From positions 1,240,001-1,304,000 of the forward strand of contig OZ242021.1 of NCBI GenBank assembly GCA_965204925.1: 64,000 nt of DNA, given 5' to 3'. Of the stretch, positions 24,869 to 33,664 are shown piece after piece; within the stretch, counting starts at the first letter, position 1; the number at the start of each line of letters is the position of its first letter. Under the pieces are notes generated by a model. It saw only the letters and a program-made list of their open reading frames with translations, had not been told where the DNA came from and ran no database searches. Origin of the DNA: G963663315 sp965204925 (GTDB lineage Bacteria; Pseudomonadota; Gammaproteobacteria; Arenicellales; Poriferihabitantaceae). The position numbers were made by a program, and so were the translations under genes.

Positions 24869-26400
24869 ACCAGTCGATGGATGAATCGCAATCAATGCCT
24901 GCGGGTGAATTGCGGGAAGATCACTCGGAACTGACTCGGGAGTTTGTCGGCGCCGGACAGGATTACTATCTGCGCGTGTTTGACAAGCTCGGCAGCCGCT
25001 CCGGGCTGCGCTGGAGTTTCAATCTGGCGGCGGCGTTGCTGGGCCCGGTCTGGTATGGTATGCGGGGTTTGTGGAATTGGTGCATGCCGTTTGCGGTTCT
25101 CGAGACATTCGGTTTCATCCAGATCGCCCGAGGCTTGTTCGGAGATCTTGCCGCAGAGGCCAGAAACCGTATGGAGAGTGTGCAAGGCACTCTGGAGTTC
25201 CGCCGTCAGCAACTGGAGACCGCCATTGAAGCCAACGCCGCCAATGTGGATGTTTTCAGGCGGGCTATTGATTCGCTGGAATCCGCTATTCTTGAATTGC
25301 AGCAGGAAGTGAGCCGGATTGAAGAGGGCGCAATCTACGTGGCGCTGACCGGATTATTATTGCTGGTCCTGGTCAAACTGGCAGAGGGTCTGCTCGCCAA
25401 CATCATACTTGAGCGGCGCTTTTCCGACTGGCTCTCCGACCGCAGCGTGCCCCACGGAATCAGCGCTCTGCGCACCGGACTGAGCGCGTTCTTCTTCGTC
25501 ATTGTCGTCATTGCCTGTGTCCTGCATTACAGCTTTCCCGGAAAATATTTATTGTTAATGGAGTTTCCGACCAATCCCGAATATCGCCTCACGGCGATAG
25601 ACGGGGTAAAGCGGTTTTTTACCTGGGCCGTGCTCAAGGGTGAGTGGTTTTTCGATATTATTACACTGGGCATCCGAACCTTGCTGGATGCTCTTGAGGT
25701 GGTGTTTGTGGAATCGCCGTGGATTGTGATCGCCAGTTTCATTGTATTGTTGACCTGGCTTTCGGCCGGTCCACGCACTGCGGTATGGGCCGCCGCATTT
25801 CTAGCCTACATGGGTCTGCTGGGTTTCTGGGAGAAGGCCATGACCACACTGGCCCTGCTGGGGACGGCGGCGCTGATTAGCATCTCTATCGGTATTCCGG
25901 TAGGTATGTTCTGCGCCCGGCGGCAGCGAGTGTATGCCGTCCTGCGCCCGATCATGGATTTCATGCAGACCATGCCGGCTTTTGTATTCATGATTCCGGT
26001 GATCGCCTTCTTCGGTACCGGCAAGCCCGCCGCCATCGTCACCACGATGATTTTTGGCGGTACTCCGGTGGTGCGCCTGACGGTGCTGGGACTGCGCGGC
26101 GTACCGGAGCATATTCGTGAGGCCGCGATCGCCTACGGCGCGTCCAAATGGTATCTGTTACAGAAAGTGGACCTGCCCCTGGCGGCGCCTTCCATTCTCG
26201 CCGGTGTCAACCAGACCATCATGCTGAGTCTGGCTATGGTGGTGGTAGCGTCCCTGATCGGAGCCAAGGGTCTTGGCGAAGATGTGCTGGAAGCCTTGCA
26301 GTACGCCTCGGTCGGGCAGGGCATTCTGGCCGGCTTTTCGATCCTGTTCTGTGCCATGATTCTGGACCAGATTGTGCAAGGCCGGCGCAAGGGGCAGTGA
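24865..26400 (+). CDS. proW: Glycine-betaine ABC transporter permease with long N-terminal extension
   Basis: This 511-residue permease has a normal MetI-type domain in its last 210 residues (TALLGTAALISISIGIPVG, ALAMVVVASLIGAKGLG). It is about 150 residues longer than a typical ProW. The extra part has a cytosolic start, a hydrophobic stretch and an acidic coiled-coil segment (about 97-155, EFRRQQLETAIEANAANVD). It overlaps proV by 4 bases. The extension could be an osmosensing or assembly domain; that is inference. Confidence 0.88.
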   Translation: MNQSMDESQSMPAGELREDHSELTREFVGAGQDYYLRVFDKLGSRSGLRWSFNLAAALLGPVWYGMRGLWNWCMPFAVLETFGFIQIARGLFGDLAAEARNRMESVQGTLEFRRQQLETAIEANAANVDVFRRAIDSLESAILELQQEVSRIEEGAIYVALTGLLLLVLVKLAEGLLANIILERRFSDWLSDRSVPHGISALRTGLSAFFFVIVVIACVLHYSFPGKYLLLMEFPTNPEYRLTAIDGVKRFFTWAVLKGEWFFDIITLGIRTLLDALEVVFVESPWIVIASFIVLLTWLSAGPRTAVWAAAFLAYMGLLGFWEKAMTTLALLGTAALISISIGIPVGMFCARRQRVYAVLRPIMDFMQTMPAFVFMIPVIAFFGTGKPAAIVTTMIFGGTPVVRLTVLGLRGVPEHIREAAIAYGASKWYLLQKVDLPLAAPSILAGVNQTIMLSLAMVVVASLIGAKGLGEDVLEALQYASVGQGILAGFSILFCAMILDQIVQGRRKGQ

Positions 26401-26432
26401 CGAGGCTCAGGGTAATTCCATGTTTTCCTGGA

Positions 26433-27233
26433 TCATGCCGTGCCCCTGAGCAAACGCATCGGGTCTCCCCGAGACAGCCTCGCCGCGGACAGGTTGAAGT
26501 ATTGCTCCTCTTTCTCGCATCCCGTGAACCGCCGTCCGTGGCGCACCGCCGAAATGCCAGTAGTACCGCTGCCCGTGAAAGGGTCGAATATACTATCACC
26601 CTTATGGGTGGACGAAAGGATAATCCGGTCAAGGAGCTCGACAGGTTTTTGTACAGGGTGCTTGCCGCAGGTTTTTTCCGCCTTTCCCGGGGCGCCCATC
26701 TTCCACACTGTTTTCATCTGCTTGCCGCCGTTCGCTTCGCGCATCGCTTGATAATTGAAACAATGTTTCGACTGGTCGGATTTCGCGGCCCACAGAATTG
26801 TTTCCGTGGAATGCGTGAAATAACGACAGGATAAGTTTGGCGGTGGGTTCGGCTTCTCCCACGTGATGCTGTTCAGTATCTTCATGCCGAGACGCTGCAT
26901 GGCGTAACCCACCGAATGGATGACGTGATGGGTGCCGGACACCCATATTGTACCGTCGCGCTTGAGCAGGTTCCGGCACAGGCGCAACCAGTCGAGATTG
27001 AATTCGTGATTCGCCTCCACGCCCATCGACCTGTCCCAATCGCCCTTGTTCACGCTGACCATTTTCCCCGCCTGACAACTGATTCCTCCGTTGGAAAGAA
27101 AATACGGCGGGTCCGCGAAAATCATGTCGAACAGCCCGTCCGCACGTTCTTTTCCCAACTCCTCCATCAAGGAGATACAATCAGCATGGTACAAGACGGC
27201 ATCGTCTGCCTCAAATGCAGGTTTCCATTTCAT
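26433..27233 (-). CDS. Beta-class DNA methyltransferase (N6-adenine or N4-cytosine)
   Basis: This 266-residue methyltransferase has motif IV FADPPYFLSNGG before the AdoMet motif I DPFTGSGTTG, the order of beta-class enzymes. The target-recognition region lies between them. No restriction enzyme is adjacent, so it may be an orphan or phage-derived methylase. The proW gene ends convergently 33 bases away. The specificity cannot be read. Confidence 0.88.
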   Translation of the reverse strand: MKWKPAFEADDAVLYHADCISLMEELGKERADGLFDMIFADPPYFLSNGGISCQAGKMVSVNKGDWDRSMGVEANHEFNLDWLRLCRNLLKRDGTIWVSGTHHVIHSVGYAMQRLGMKILNSITWEKPNPPPNLSCRYFTHSTETILWAAKSDQSKHCFNYQAMREANGGKQMKTVWKMGAPGKAEKTCGKHPVQKPVELLDRIILSSTHKGDSIFDPFTGSGTTGISAVRHGRRFTGCEKEEQYFNLSAARLSRGDPMRLLRGTA

Positions 27234-27303
27234 ATAATCAATTTCTCCATAATTCTTCTCTTAAGAAGGGCAACATAAAACCGGATTCCAACAAGTGTCG
27301 GCA

Positions 27304-27335
27304 TTTTCCAATACCGGAATGAGTCTGAAGGAGAG
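27304..27335 (+). repeat. Orphan IS-end-like sequence
   Basis: TTTTCCAAT followed by GAATGAGTCTGAAGGAGAG resembles the left end of the insertion sequence at 28040 (TTTTCCAAT...GTGAGCCTGAAGAGAG), in the same orientation. It may be the relic of another copy of that element. Confidence 0.4.
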
Positions 27336-27366
27336 TGTTTTTCCCAAGATACCATATATTTAACAA

Positions 27367-27761
27367 TTGTTTCTTTGCTATCAGACAAGATTTGTCGGGT
27401 CGTTGGCTTGCTGGGGTAGTCGGTCGGGCCTGGTTACGGATATATTGATGTCGCGGAGCCGTCTGAGCGAATCCGTAATTCTATATAAATCGGTGAGCAG
27501 TTTGCCAACTTCCTTCCTTGAACCCTTGCTTGGCCCGTTGTCAAACCTGGAACTGCCGGGAGTCGATTGGGTCATTGTCGGTGGTGAGTCGGGGCCGGGG
27601 CGCGCCTGATGGAAGCCGGGTGGGTACGGGATATTCGCGACCAATGCTTGCATAATGAGGTCCCGTTCTTTTTCAAGCAATGGGGCGGCGTGTTCAAGAA
27701 GAAAGCCGGACGGATGCTGGATCATCAAGTGTGGGACCAGATGCCATGTTCGGCGGTATGA
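27367..27761 (+). pseudogene. DUF5131 (phage Gp37/Gp68-like) remnant
   Basis: Only the C-terminal part of a DUF5131-family protein is left. The conserved stretch DWVIVGGESGPG is in one frame; a frameshift near 27600 moves it to the frame reading EAGWVRDIRDQC, VPFFFKQWGG and the end DHQVWDQMPCSAV. This family carries the three-Cys motif whose partner is TcmP. A related C-terminal fragment occurs at about 43800-43909. No intact copy is in the window. Confidence 0.7.
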
Positions 27762-27777
27762 TCGGGCGGAGGACATT

Positions 27778-27878
27778 GAACGGGTATAATGGGGAAGCCC
27801 ACGATCTATCAACTGCTGGAAAACCATAACTCAATGATCGATAAAATTCATTTCGATACACGTCAATACAATCACATT
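27778..27878 (+). repeat. Deletion scar of the deoxyribosyltransferase-like gene
   Basis: Bases about 27778-27830 match the upstream region of the split effector gene (40217-40273). They are followed directly by bases matching its 3' coding part (about 43169-43216), then by IS5 sequence. The middle of the gene is gone, so this is a recombination scar of a second copy. Confidence 0.65.
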
Positions 27879-28039
27879 TTCTTGCGCTTCGACGGAATCA
27901 CCGGATCGATCCCCTGCCTGGTACAGTGCGCCACGATGGCGTTGGTGTCATAAGCCCGATCCGCCAGCAGAGCCCCGGCATCAATTCCCTCAGTTGTCGG
28001 GCGACGCCCTCGTTCCGGGGTCGTGGCGAGGGAGTCTTT
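27872..28039 (-). pseudogene. IS5-family transposase C-terminal fragment
   Basis: The minus strand reads a short piece including GIDAGALLADRAYDTNAIVAHC and VIPSKRK, the conserved DDE-region segment of IS5-family transposases. It is diverged from the copies at 40.6-42.6 kb and is cut by the IS element beginning at about 28040. Confidence 0.7.
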
Positions 28040-29563
28040 TCCAATCGAGAAGTGAGCCTGAAGAGAGAGCATTTACTGGTCTTTATTCAAACGCTTTTCC
28101 AGGCTTGGTACCGGAGGACTGATCTGCTGTTGAAGCTCCTTGGGGCCTCTCCCGCCAGATGCCCCGTATTTGGGGGACGCGAGTCGCGAACAATCTTTTC
28201 ACGGCGCCATGTCATAGCCAGGTCGATGCGCCTTCAGGTGGCGTGATTTCGGGTAGTGTTGAACAGTTTCCTCCGGGCCTGGTTGACCCGAAGAGCCGCC
28301 TCATTATCGCTGATCTCCCTTGAGATTGCATCCAGCCGCTTGAGGGTAATACCCGGCTTGAGGTAGTGCTCTGCGTCCGGGAGGGATCGGAGCTTCTCGT
28401 GGGGGGGCATGACGAGTCCGTAGGGGTAGCGCTTTTTGCGCTTGCCCTTGTTGTCGACCCGCTCCTTGGCGAACAGGCAGGGCCGATGGTAGTTCAGGCA
28501 GGGTGTGAGCGCCCCGAGCAGGAACTCGTTCACCGCCCCCGCGAAGCGCTGGGAGATGTGCTCGTAGCCCAACTGCTTGCGGATGACAGAACCGTTCTTG
28601 CCCTCCACCAAGGCATTGTCGTTGCTCTTGCCGGGACGGCTCCGGGTCTGCTCGATGTGGAGCTTCTCCAGCAGTCTGGCCACCCGTTGGTTGATGTACT
28701 CGGAGCCGTTGTCGGAATGGAACCCGAGGACCTCGAAGGGGAAGGCCTCAAGGAGTTGCTCCAGCGCCGGCAGCAGGTAGCTCTCGGAGATTTTCTCCAC
28801 GCTGACGGCCACTTGCCACTGGGTCACTTCGTCCACTGCATTGATGTGATACACCCCCTTGATCCCGTCCAGGTCTCCCTGGTGCACCGTGTCGATGCGC
28901 AGGCAGCCTGGCCGACCCTCTGCCCGGGGCTTGCGCCGCTCGCCGATTCGCACCCGCTTCGGCCGGGTCTTCTCGAAGCGTCGTCTGCGCCCCCGGTAGC
29001 AACGGGTCTTGCGCAGGTTGTACAGGCGCCCGTTGGAGATCGTCGCCAGACGCTCATAGGCGGCATCCCCGTCCAGCGCCCAGGCACGCTCGCAGAGCTT
29101 CCGCGTCGCGGGCCCGGACAGATTCCCGTGCAGGGTGTCCATCTTCGCCAGGGCGATCACGTCCGCCTCGGTGTAGCGCCTGGGGAACGGTCTGACCGGC
29201 TTCCCGCGGCGGTCCCGAATCCCACCAGTGTCCCGGTACTGCCGGATCAGTCGGGTCACCTGAGCCCGGGACAGCCCCGTGACCTTCTGCAGGTACGCCC
29301 TGACCGTCCCCCGGTCCGCCCTGCCGAGGGAGGGGTAGCGGAGTGTTCGCAGGCGGCCTTGGACCCGTTCATAGGCCGCCTGTCGGGACTGGGGTTCAAA
29401 GTCGAAAGTGGTGGCGCCGTTCAGGAATGAACGGATCTCTTCCACCGTCTGTGGTCGTTTGTTGTGCAATTTCAAGATCATTCTCCAATGATCCCAAAAT
29501 CGCCACCTTCAGACTCATTTCTCGTTGGAAATACGCCCGACCTTCAGGCTCATTTCTCATTGG
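28040..29563. mobile_element. Insertion sequence with iterated ends (IS481/IS1202-like)
   Basis: This 1.5-kb element carries one DDE transposase. Its left end TCCAATCGAGAAGTGAGCC faces the inverted right end, whose reverse complement reads TCCAATGAGAAATGAGCC. The right end is doubled: a second unit (TTCAGACTCATTTCTCG) lies at about 29507. Iterated ends of this kind are known in ISNCY/IS1202-related elements. A target duplication was not identified. Confidence 0.65.
28234..29481 (-). CDS. DDE transposase with integrase core
   Basis: This 415-residue transposase has an N-terminal helix-turn-helix region (LSRAQVTRLIRQYRDTGG) and an integrase-core domain with the DDE residues in RIDTVHQGD, FHSDNGSEY and LVEGKNG. 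It appears full length. The closest families are IS481 and IS1202/ISNCY-type. It fills most of the element at 28040-29563. Confidence 0.85.
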   Translation of the reverse strand: MILKLHNKRPQTVEEIRSFLNGATTFDFEPQSRQAAYERVQGRLRTLRYPSLGRADRGTVRAYLQKVTGLSRAQVTRLIRQYRDTGGIRDRRGKPVRPFPRRYTEADVIALAKMDTLHGNLSGPATRKLCERAWALDGDAAYERLATISNGRLYNLRKTRCYRGRRRRFEKTRPKRVRIGERRKPRAEGRPGCLRIDTVHQGDLDGIKGVYHINAVDEVTQWQVAVSVEKISESYLLPALEQLLEAFPFEVLGFHSDNGSEYINQRVARLLEKLHIEQTRSRPGKSNDNALVEGKNGSVIRKQLGYEHISQRFAGAVNEFLLGALTPCLNYHRPCLFAKERVDNKGKRKKRYPYGLVMPPHEKLRSLPDAEHYLKPGITLKRLDAISREISDNEAALRVNQARRKLFNTTRNHAT

Positions 29564-29641
29564 ACAAATCTGAGGGTTGCACTTGGAGTGGAGCTGGGGT
29601 AGACTGGCAACCTGTTATACATATCCTGATGGAGGAACATT

Positions 29642-31918
29642 ATGTCTGAACGACAAGAATTCACCGTCTCCGGCAAGGTCGTTGACCACTCGGGACTGGA
29701 CGGAGACCGTAGCTACACGGTTGCGGACGGTTTCTCTGGACTGGCGAAAGTAATCGGCGGCGCCGGAAACAACTGGTTCACCGGGGGGCACCGGGGCGAC
29801 TGGTACCAGGGCGGCGCCAACCGCTCCGGCGCCGACACGGCCAAGGGCGGCGCCGGCGACGACTTCCTCGCCGGCGGCAAGGGCGCGAATCTCCTCCGGG
29901 GCGAAGGGTGGGGCGACATCCTCGTCGGCAATCGCGACGATGCGTTCTTCGACCGGATGTACGGCGACAACGGCGACGACATTCTGGTCGCGGGCCGCGT
30001 GAAGGCGGAGAGCCGCACCGAAGAGGGGCCCAATGGCAACAGCGTGCGGGTCGGCCCGCAGCCCGACAACCCCGAGTGGTGGTCCCCGGCGCTGACGAAG
30101 GGCAACTTCATGTCGGGCGGCGACGGCTTCGACGAGTTCGTGCTGCACCGCGACAGCTACGTCCACATCACCGACTTCCTCCACGAGGAGGACCGCATCG
30201 TCATCTCCGAGCTGGGGGGCCACACCCTGCAGGAGTCCATTGAGGTGGTGCACCACCCCGACGGATACTACGGTGATGTCCACTTCCGGATCATTCTCGA
30301 CGGCAACATCGTCCTCGCCGAGATCAACGGCTACCGCATCACGGACGGCCCCAACTTCGACCCCGATGACCCGGCCAAGGTCCAGGCGGCGATCGGCAGG
30401 ATCTGGAGCGCCCTTGAGGGCATGCAGGGCGAGTACTGGTTCGGGGGCACGGGCGGCGACGAGAAGACGGGCACCGCCTTCGACGACCAGATGTGGAGCT
30501 GGGGCGGCGACGACTGGATTGACGGCGGCGCCGGCGACGACGAGATCTGGGGCGGCCACGGTAACGACACGATCCGCGGCGGCGCCGGCCGGGACGAGAT
30601 CTTCGGCGAGCACGGCAACGACACGCTCTGGGGCGGCGACGGCAACGACGTGGTCGGCGGCAGTCAGGGCAACGACACGCTCTACGGCGGCGACGGCGAA
30701 GACACCTTGTTGGGAGACGGCGGCAACGACCGGCTCGACGGCGGGGCCGGCGTCGACCGGCTCTACGGCGGTGGCGGGCGTGACATCTTCGTCATCGACC
30801 CGAGCGGCGACGCGCCCGATATCATTGGCGACTTCAATGTCGCCAAGGACTACGTGCGCCTTCCTCTCGGCATGGCCCAAGCCGACGTGCGGTTCGTCGC
30901 CGTGCCGGAGTACGTGGAGACCTCCTATGGCAGAACGATAACGTTGCCCGCGCAGAAGCTCGTCACCGGCACCGGGGACAGCGAGAAGACGCTCGCCGTC
31001 TTCCTGAACAAGGACGGACAGGACTTCTCGAACGTGGAGTTCATCTGGGACTTCGACCCGAACAAGGAGTATCCACCGCCGCCCAGTGGCGAGACCATTG
31101 ACGGGACGGCAAAGAAGGACTTGCTGCTCGGCACCCGGGGCGACGACACCATCAACGGCAAGGCCGGCAAGGACGATCTCTACGGGCGTGATGGCGACGA
31201 CACGCTCAACGGCGGCGAGGGCCACGACAAGCTCTACGGCGAGAACGGCGATGACACGCTCAACGGTGGCGCCGGCAAAGACATCCTGGAGGGCGGCAAG
31301 GGCGACGACTTCCTCTACGGCAATGAAGGAGATGACGTTCTCAGGGGCGGTTCCGGCAACGACACTCTCAAAGGCGACGACGGCGACGACCGCCTCTTCG
31401 GCGGGGCGGGCAACGACGGCATGACCGGCGGCAACGGCCATGACCGGCTCTATGGCGGCAGCGGCGACGACACGCTCGACGGGGACAACGGCGCTGACCG
31501 GCTGGAAGGCGGCGAGGGCAACGACATTCTGGTTGGCGGCCGGCACGACGACCGGCTGATCGGTGACGGCGGCAACGACCGGCTGCAGGGCGGCAAGGAC
31601 GCCGACTACCTCACTGGCGGCGAGGGGGCCGACGAGTTCCTGTTCAGGAAGGGCGACGGCGTCGACGTCATCACCGACTTTGAGGACGGTTTCGACACCA
31701 TCGTGTTCCTCGCCGAGAAGGAGAACAAGCTGGGGTCGAAGTTCATCGGGTTCGGTGACCTGGTCATCGAGGAGACCGACTACGGCGTTCGCATCACGTC
31801 GGAGAAGTTGGCCAACGGGCAGGAGATCCTTCTGCAGGGCGTGACCGCCGACCAGATCGACGCGGAGGACTTCAACTTCGTCACCATTCAGGACTACAAC
31901 GACCTGTTCATCGCCTGA
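29642..31918 (+). CDS. RTX-type calcium-binding repeat protein
   Basis: This 758-residue protein is made largely of GGxGxDxLx nonapeptide repeats in three blocks (about 40-120, 275-385, 490-670), which form calcium-loaded beta-rolls outside the cell. There is no N-terminal signal; the C-terminus (DAEDFNFVTIQDYNDLFIA) fits a Type I secretion signal. No enzymatic domain is recognised. No HlyB/HlyD/TolC-type exporter is in the window. GC content is visibly higher than in the neighbours, and it lies directly beside an insertion sequence, both suggesting transfer. Confidence 0.85.
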   Translation: MSERQEFTVSGKVVDHSGLDGDRSYTVADGFSGLAKVIGGAGNNWFTGGHRGDWYQGGANRSGADTAKGGAGDDFLAGGKGANLLRGEGWGDILVGNRDDAFFDRMYGDNGDDILVAGRVKAESRTEEGPNGNSVRVGPQPDNPEWWSPALTKGNFMSGGDGFDEFVLHRDSYVHITDFLHEEDRIVISELGGHTLQESIEVVHHPDGYYGDVHFRIILDGNIVLAEINGYRITDGPNFDPDDPAKVQAAIGRIWSALEGMQGEYWFGGTGGDEKTGTAFDDQMWSWGGDDWIDGGAGDDEIWGGHGNDTIRGGAGRDEIFGEHGNDTLWGGDGNDVVGGSQGNDTLYGGDGEDTLLGDGGNDRLDGGAGVDRLYGGGGRDIFVIDPSGDAPDIIGDFNVAKDYVRLPLGMAQADVRFVAVPEYVETSYGRTITLPAQKLVTGTGDSEKTLAVFLNKDGQDFSNVEFIWDFDPNKEYPPPPSGETIDGTAKKDLLLGTRGDDTINGKAGKDDLYGRDGDDTLNGGEGHDKLYGENGDDTLNGGAGKDILEGGKGDDFLYGNEGDDVLRGGSGNDTLKGDDGDDRLFGGAGNDGMTGGNGHDRLYGGSGDDTLDGDNGADRLEGGEGNDILVGGRHDDRLIGDGGNDRLQGGKDADYLTGGEGADEFLFRKGDGVDVITDFEDGFDTIVFLAEKENKLGSKFIGFGDLVIEETDYGVRITSEKLANGQEILLQGVTADQIDAEDFNFVTIQDYNDLFIA

Positions 31919-31929
31919 GCCGGGCGCGG

Positions 31930-31951
31930 CTGGCCCCACCCGTGGGGCCGG
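31930..31951 (+). terminator. GC-rich hairpin after the RTX gene
   Basis: GGCCCCA / TGGGGCC with a 4-base loop lies 13 bases after the RTX stop. It lacks a T-run, so termination is only possible, not shown. Confidence 0.3.
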
Positions 31952-32047
31952 TCGCAGGCCTCCATCCTCAAGTGGGTGAATGATGGACAGATCATTGATG
32001 CGAGCAGACTGTCCAGGGTTATCATTGACCGAATCCGGCCCCCGCAG

Positions 32048-33592
32048 TCAATTCAACAGCGCCTCTATCCGCTCATCGCCCAGCGTGGCGGCATGATCTC
32101 GCGCGGCGCTCCCGCTATTGTCCCTGATATCCAGTGACCGCAACGCCTTCGGTAAACCGCTCTCCACTTCCATCAGACGCTTGACCATCGCCACCATGCC
32201 CAGCTCAACCGCCAGTATCAGCGGTGTGCGCCCGCGTATGTCTGTGGCTCGGAGCAGTCTCGCCCGTTCTGCATCATCCCGGCACAGGGCAAGCGCATGA
32301 TCCATATCCGTTGTCCCGTTATCCAGTACCGCTTCATGAAGGGGACTCGGCGGCAGTGTCGCCTTGGCCGCGATATAACCGGCCAGCGATGGAATCGGAC
32401 AAGCGAATTTGTCTCTGCCGATTTTCTGTACAACCCCGGCATGCAGCATCGCCTCGAAGGTCTGCCTGACAGTCATGCCCTCGGGCAAGGAACCCAGGCC
32501 GAAATCCCCGGGTGGACGATCCTGATACGCCCGGTCAATGGCAGCCATGACCAGATTATCCGGCATCGGCGGCATCCGTCTCATTTCCTCAAGAACCTTC
32601 GCTATCAATACATAGCGGTTCTGCAACCCGCCCTGCATACGGTGCGTATAATAAGTAAAGCGTAATTGCTGCGCATGCCTGCGCGCCGTATCAAGGTTTA
32701 CGGCGTCCGGCCGCCAGTCCTTGCTGCGGATTTCTTCGCACAATGCAATCAGGAAATTGCGGCAGTGCATCGGCCAGCCCTGACTGTCGCGGCGAAATGC
32801 CATATCCCAGCGCTTGAGAGTCGATTGCGCCGGTCTTGCCGAGGACAGATGCTTGTCAACAAACCGCGTCATGAGTTCATCCATCTCGTCATCACTGAAC
32901 CCCGGCAGGGTCAATTCCGACCCCATAGTCAGCCGCGTCAGACCGGCACAGCGCAACAGGTCGGCGCTGTTGGCAAGTCCGCCGTAGATCGGGAATATCG
33001 GCGCTCCGTGCTCTCCCGTATGGAGTAACCCCAGATTATCGGTCAGGTTCTCCCGGGATTGATCCGAGATGCTGCCTGCAAGTACCGATTGTATTTCGTC
33101 GAACAGCAGAATGATTGGGGTAAGCGGCTTTGCGGTTGACTGCGAGGCGTCCATATCAGCAGTGAAATTGGCCATGCCGGCCAGATTAACGGATATCGAC
33201 CGGAACCTTGCCAGGGTTTGCCGGATAGCGGAATCCCCGGCCACCTGACGCGAAATGATCGCAAGCAATTCTCCTGCAGGCAATTTCAGTGAGCTTGCGG
33301 CAATGCGAATTGCTACCGGTTTGCTTTTTTCCCCTGGCGGCCAATCTTCTGCAATCTTCTCAAGCAGGGCGGACTTGCCGGCCCCAGGCGCGCCCTGAAT
33401 GACTGTGGTCAGATCAATACCCGGAGCTACGCCATCCTGCCTTCTCAGAAGCTTGTTGACACAAGCCTGCACGTGAGACAGTTCCGCTTTGCGCCCAACG
33501 AAGATACTGGCACGCCCGCGATCCTTGTCCTCAATAAACTCTACAAGCGCCGTGCGCTGCTGCCCGTTCAGTTGTCCGCTGTCATCTGCCAT
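32048..33592 (-). CDS. AAA/STAND-like ATPase with ankyrin-like C-terminus, copy 1
   Basis: This 514-residue protein has an ATPase core with Walker A GAPGAGKSALLEKIA (about residue 68) and Walker B PIILLFDEIQSVL (about 164). A helical middle domain and two ankyrin-like repeats (DIRGRTPLILAVELGMVAM, DIRDNSGSAARDHAATLGD) follow. The N-terminal segment SIFVGRKAELSHVQAC is typical of signalling NTPases that bind and report on a ligand. The last residues are missing compared with copies 2 and 3, which run on to QDDDDP. It follows the Type ISP gene by about 70 bases on the same strand. Confidence 0.7.
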   Translation of the reverse strand: MADDSGQLNGQQRTALVEFIEDKDRGRASIFVGRKAELSHVQACVNKLLRRQDGVAPGIDLTTVIQGAPGAGKSALLEKIAEDWPPGEKSKPVAIRIAASSLKLPAGELLAIISRQVAGDSAIRQTLARFRSISVNLAGMANFTADMDASQSTAKPLTPIILLFDEIQSVLAGSISDQSRENLTDNLGLLHTGEHGAPIFPIYGGLANSADLLRCAGLTRLTMGSELTLPGFSDDEMDELMTRFVDKHLSSARPAQSTLKRWDMAFRRDSQGWPMHCRNFLIALCEEIRSKDWRPDAVNLDTARRHAQQLRFTYYTHRMQGGLQNRYVLIAKVLEEMRRMPPMPDNLVMAAIDRAYQDRPPGDFGLGSLPEGMTVRQTFEAMLHAGVVQKIGRDKFACPIPSLAGYIAAKATLPPSPLHEAVLDNGTTDMDHALALCRDDAERARLLRATDIRGRTPLILAVELGMVAMVKRLMEVESGLPKALRSLDIRDNSGSAARDHAATLGDERIEALLN

Positions 33593-33664
33593 GATTTCAA
33601 GTGTACTCCAGCCAGTTCACCTGTGCAATTTCACAAATGTATATACACCCCTCGCCACCCGATC

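Noticed and set aside
28366..29430. 354-codon reading frame antisense to the transposase
   Set aside because: It mirrors a high-GC transposase gene with complete DDE motifs; no domain or ribosome site supports it.
29615..31939. 774-codon reading frame antisense to the RTX gene
   Set aside because: It is a mirror of GGC/GAC-rich repeats, giving low-complexity Val/Ala-rich protein with no motif; the sense RTX frame is clearly the gene.
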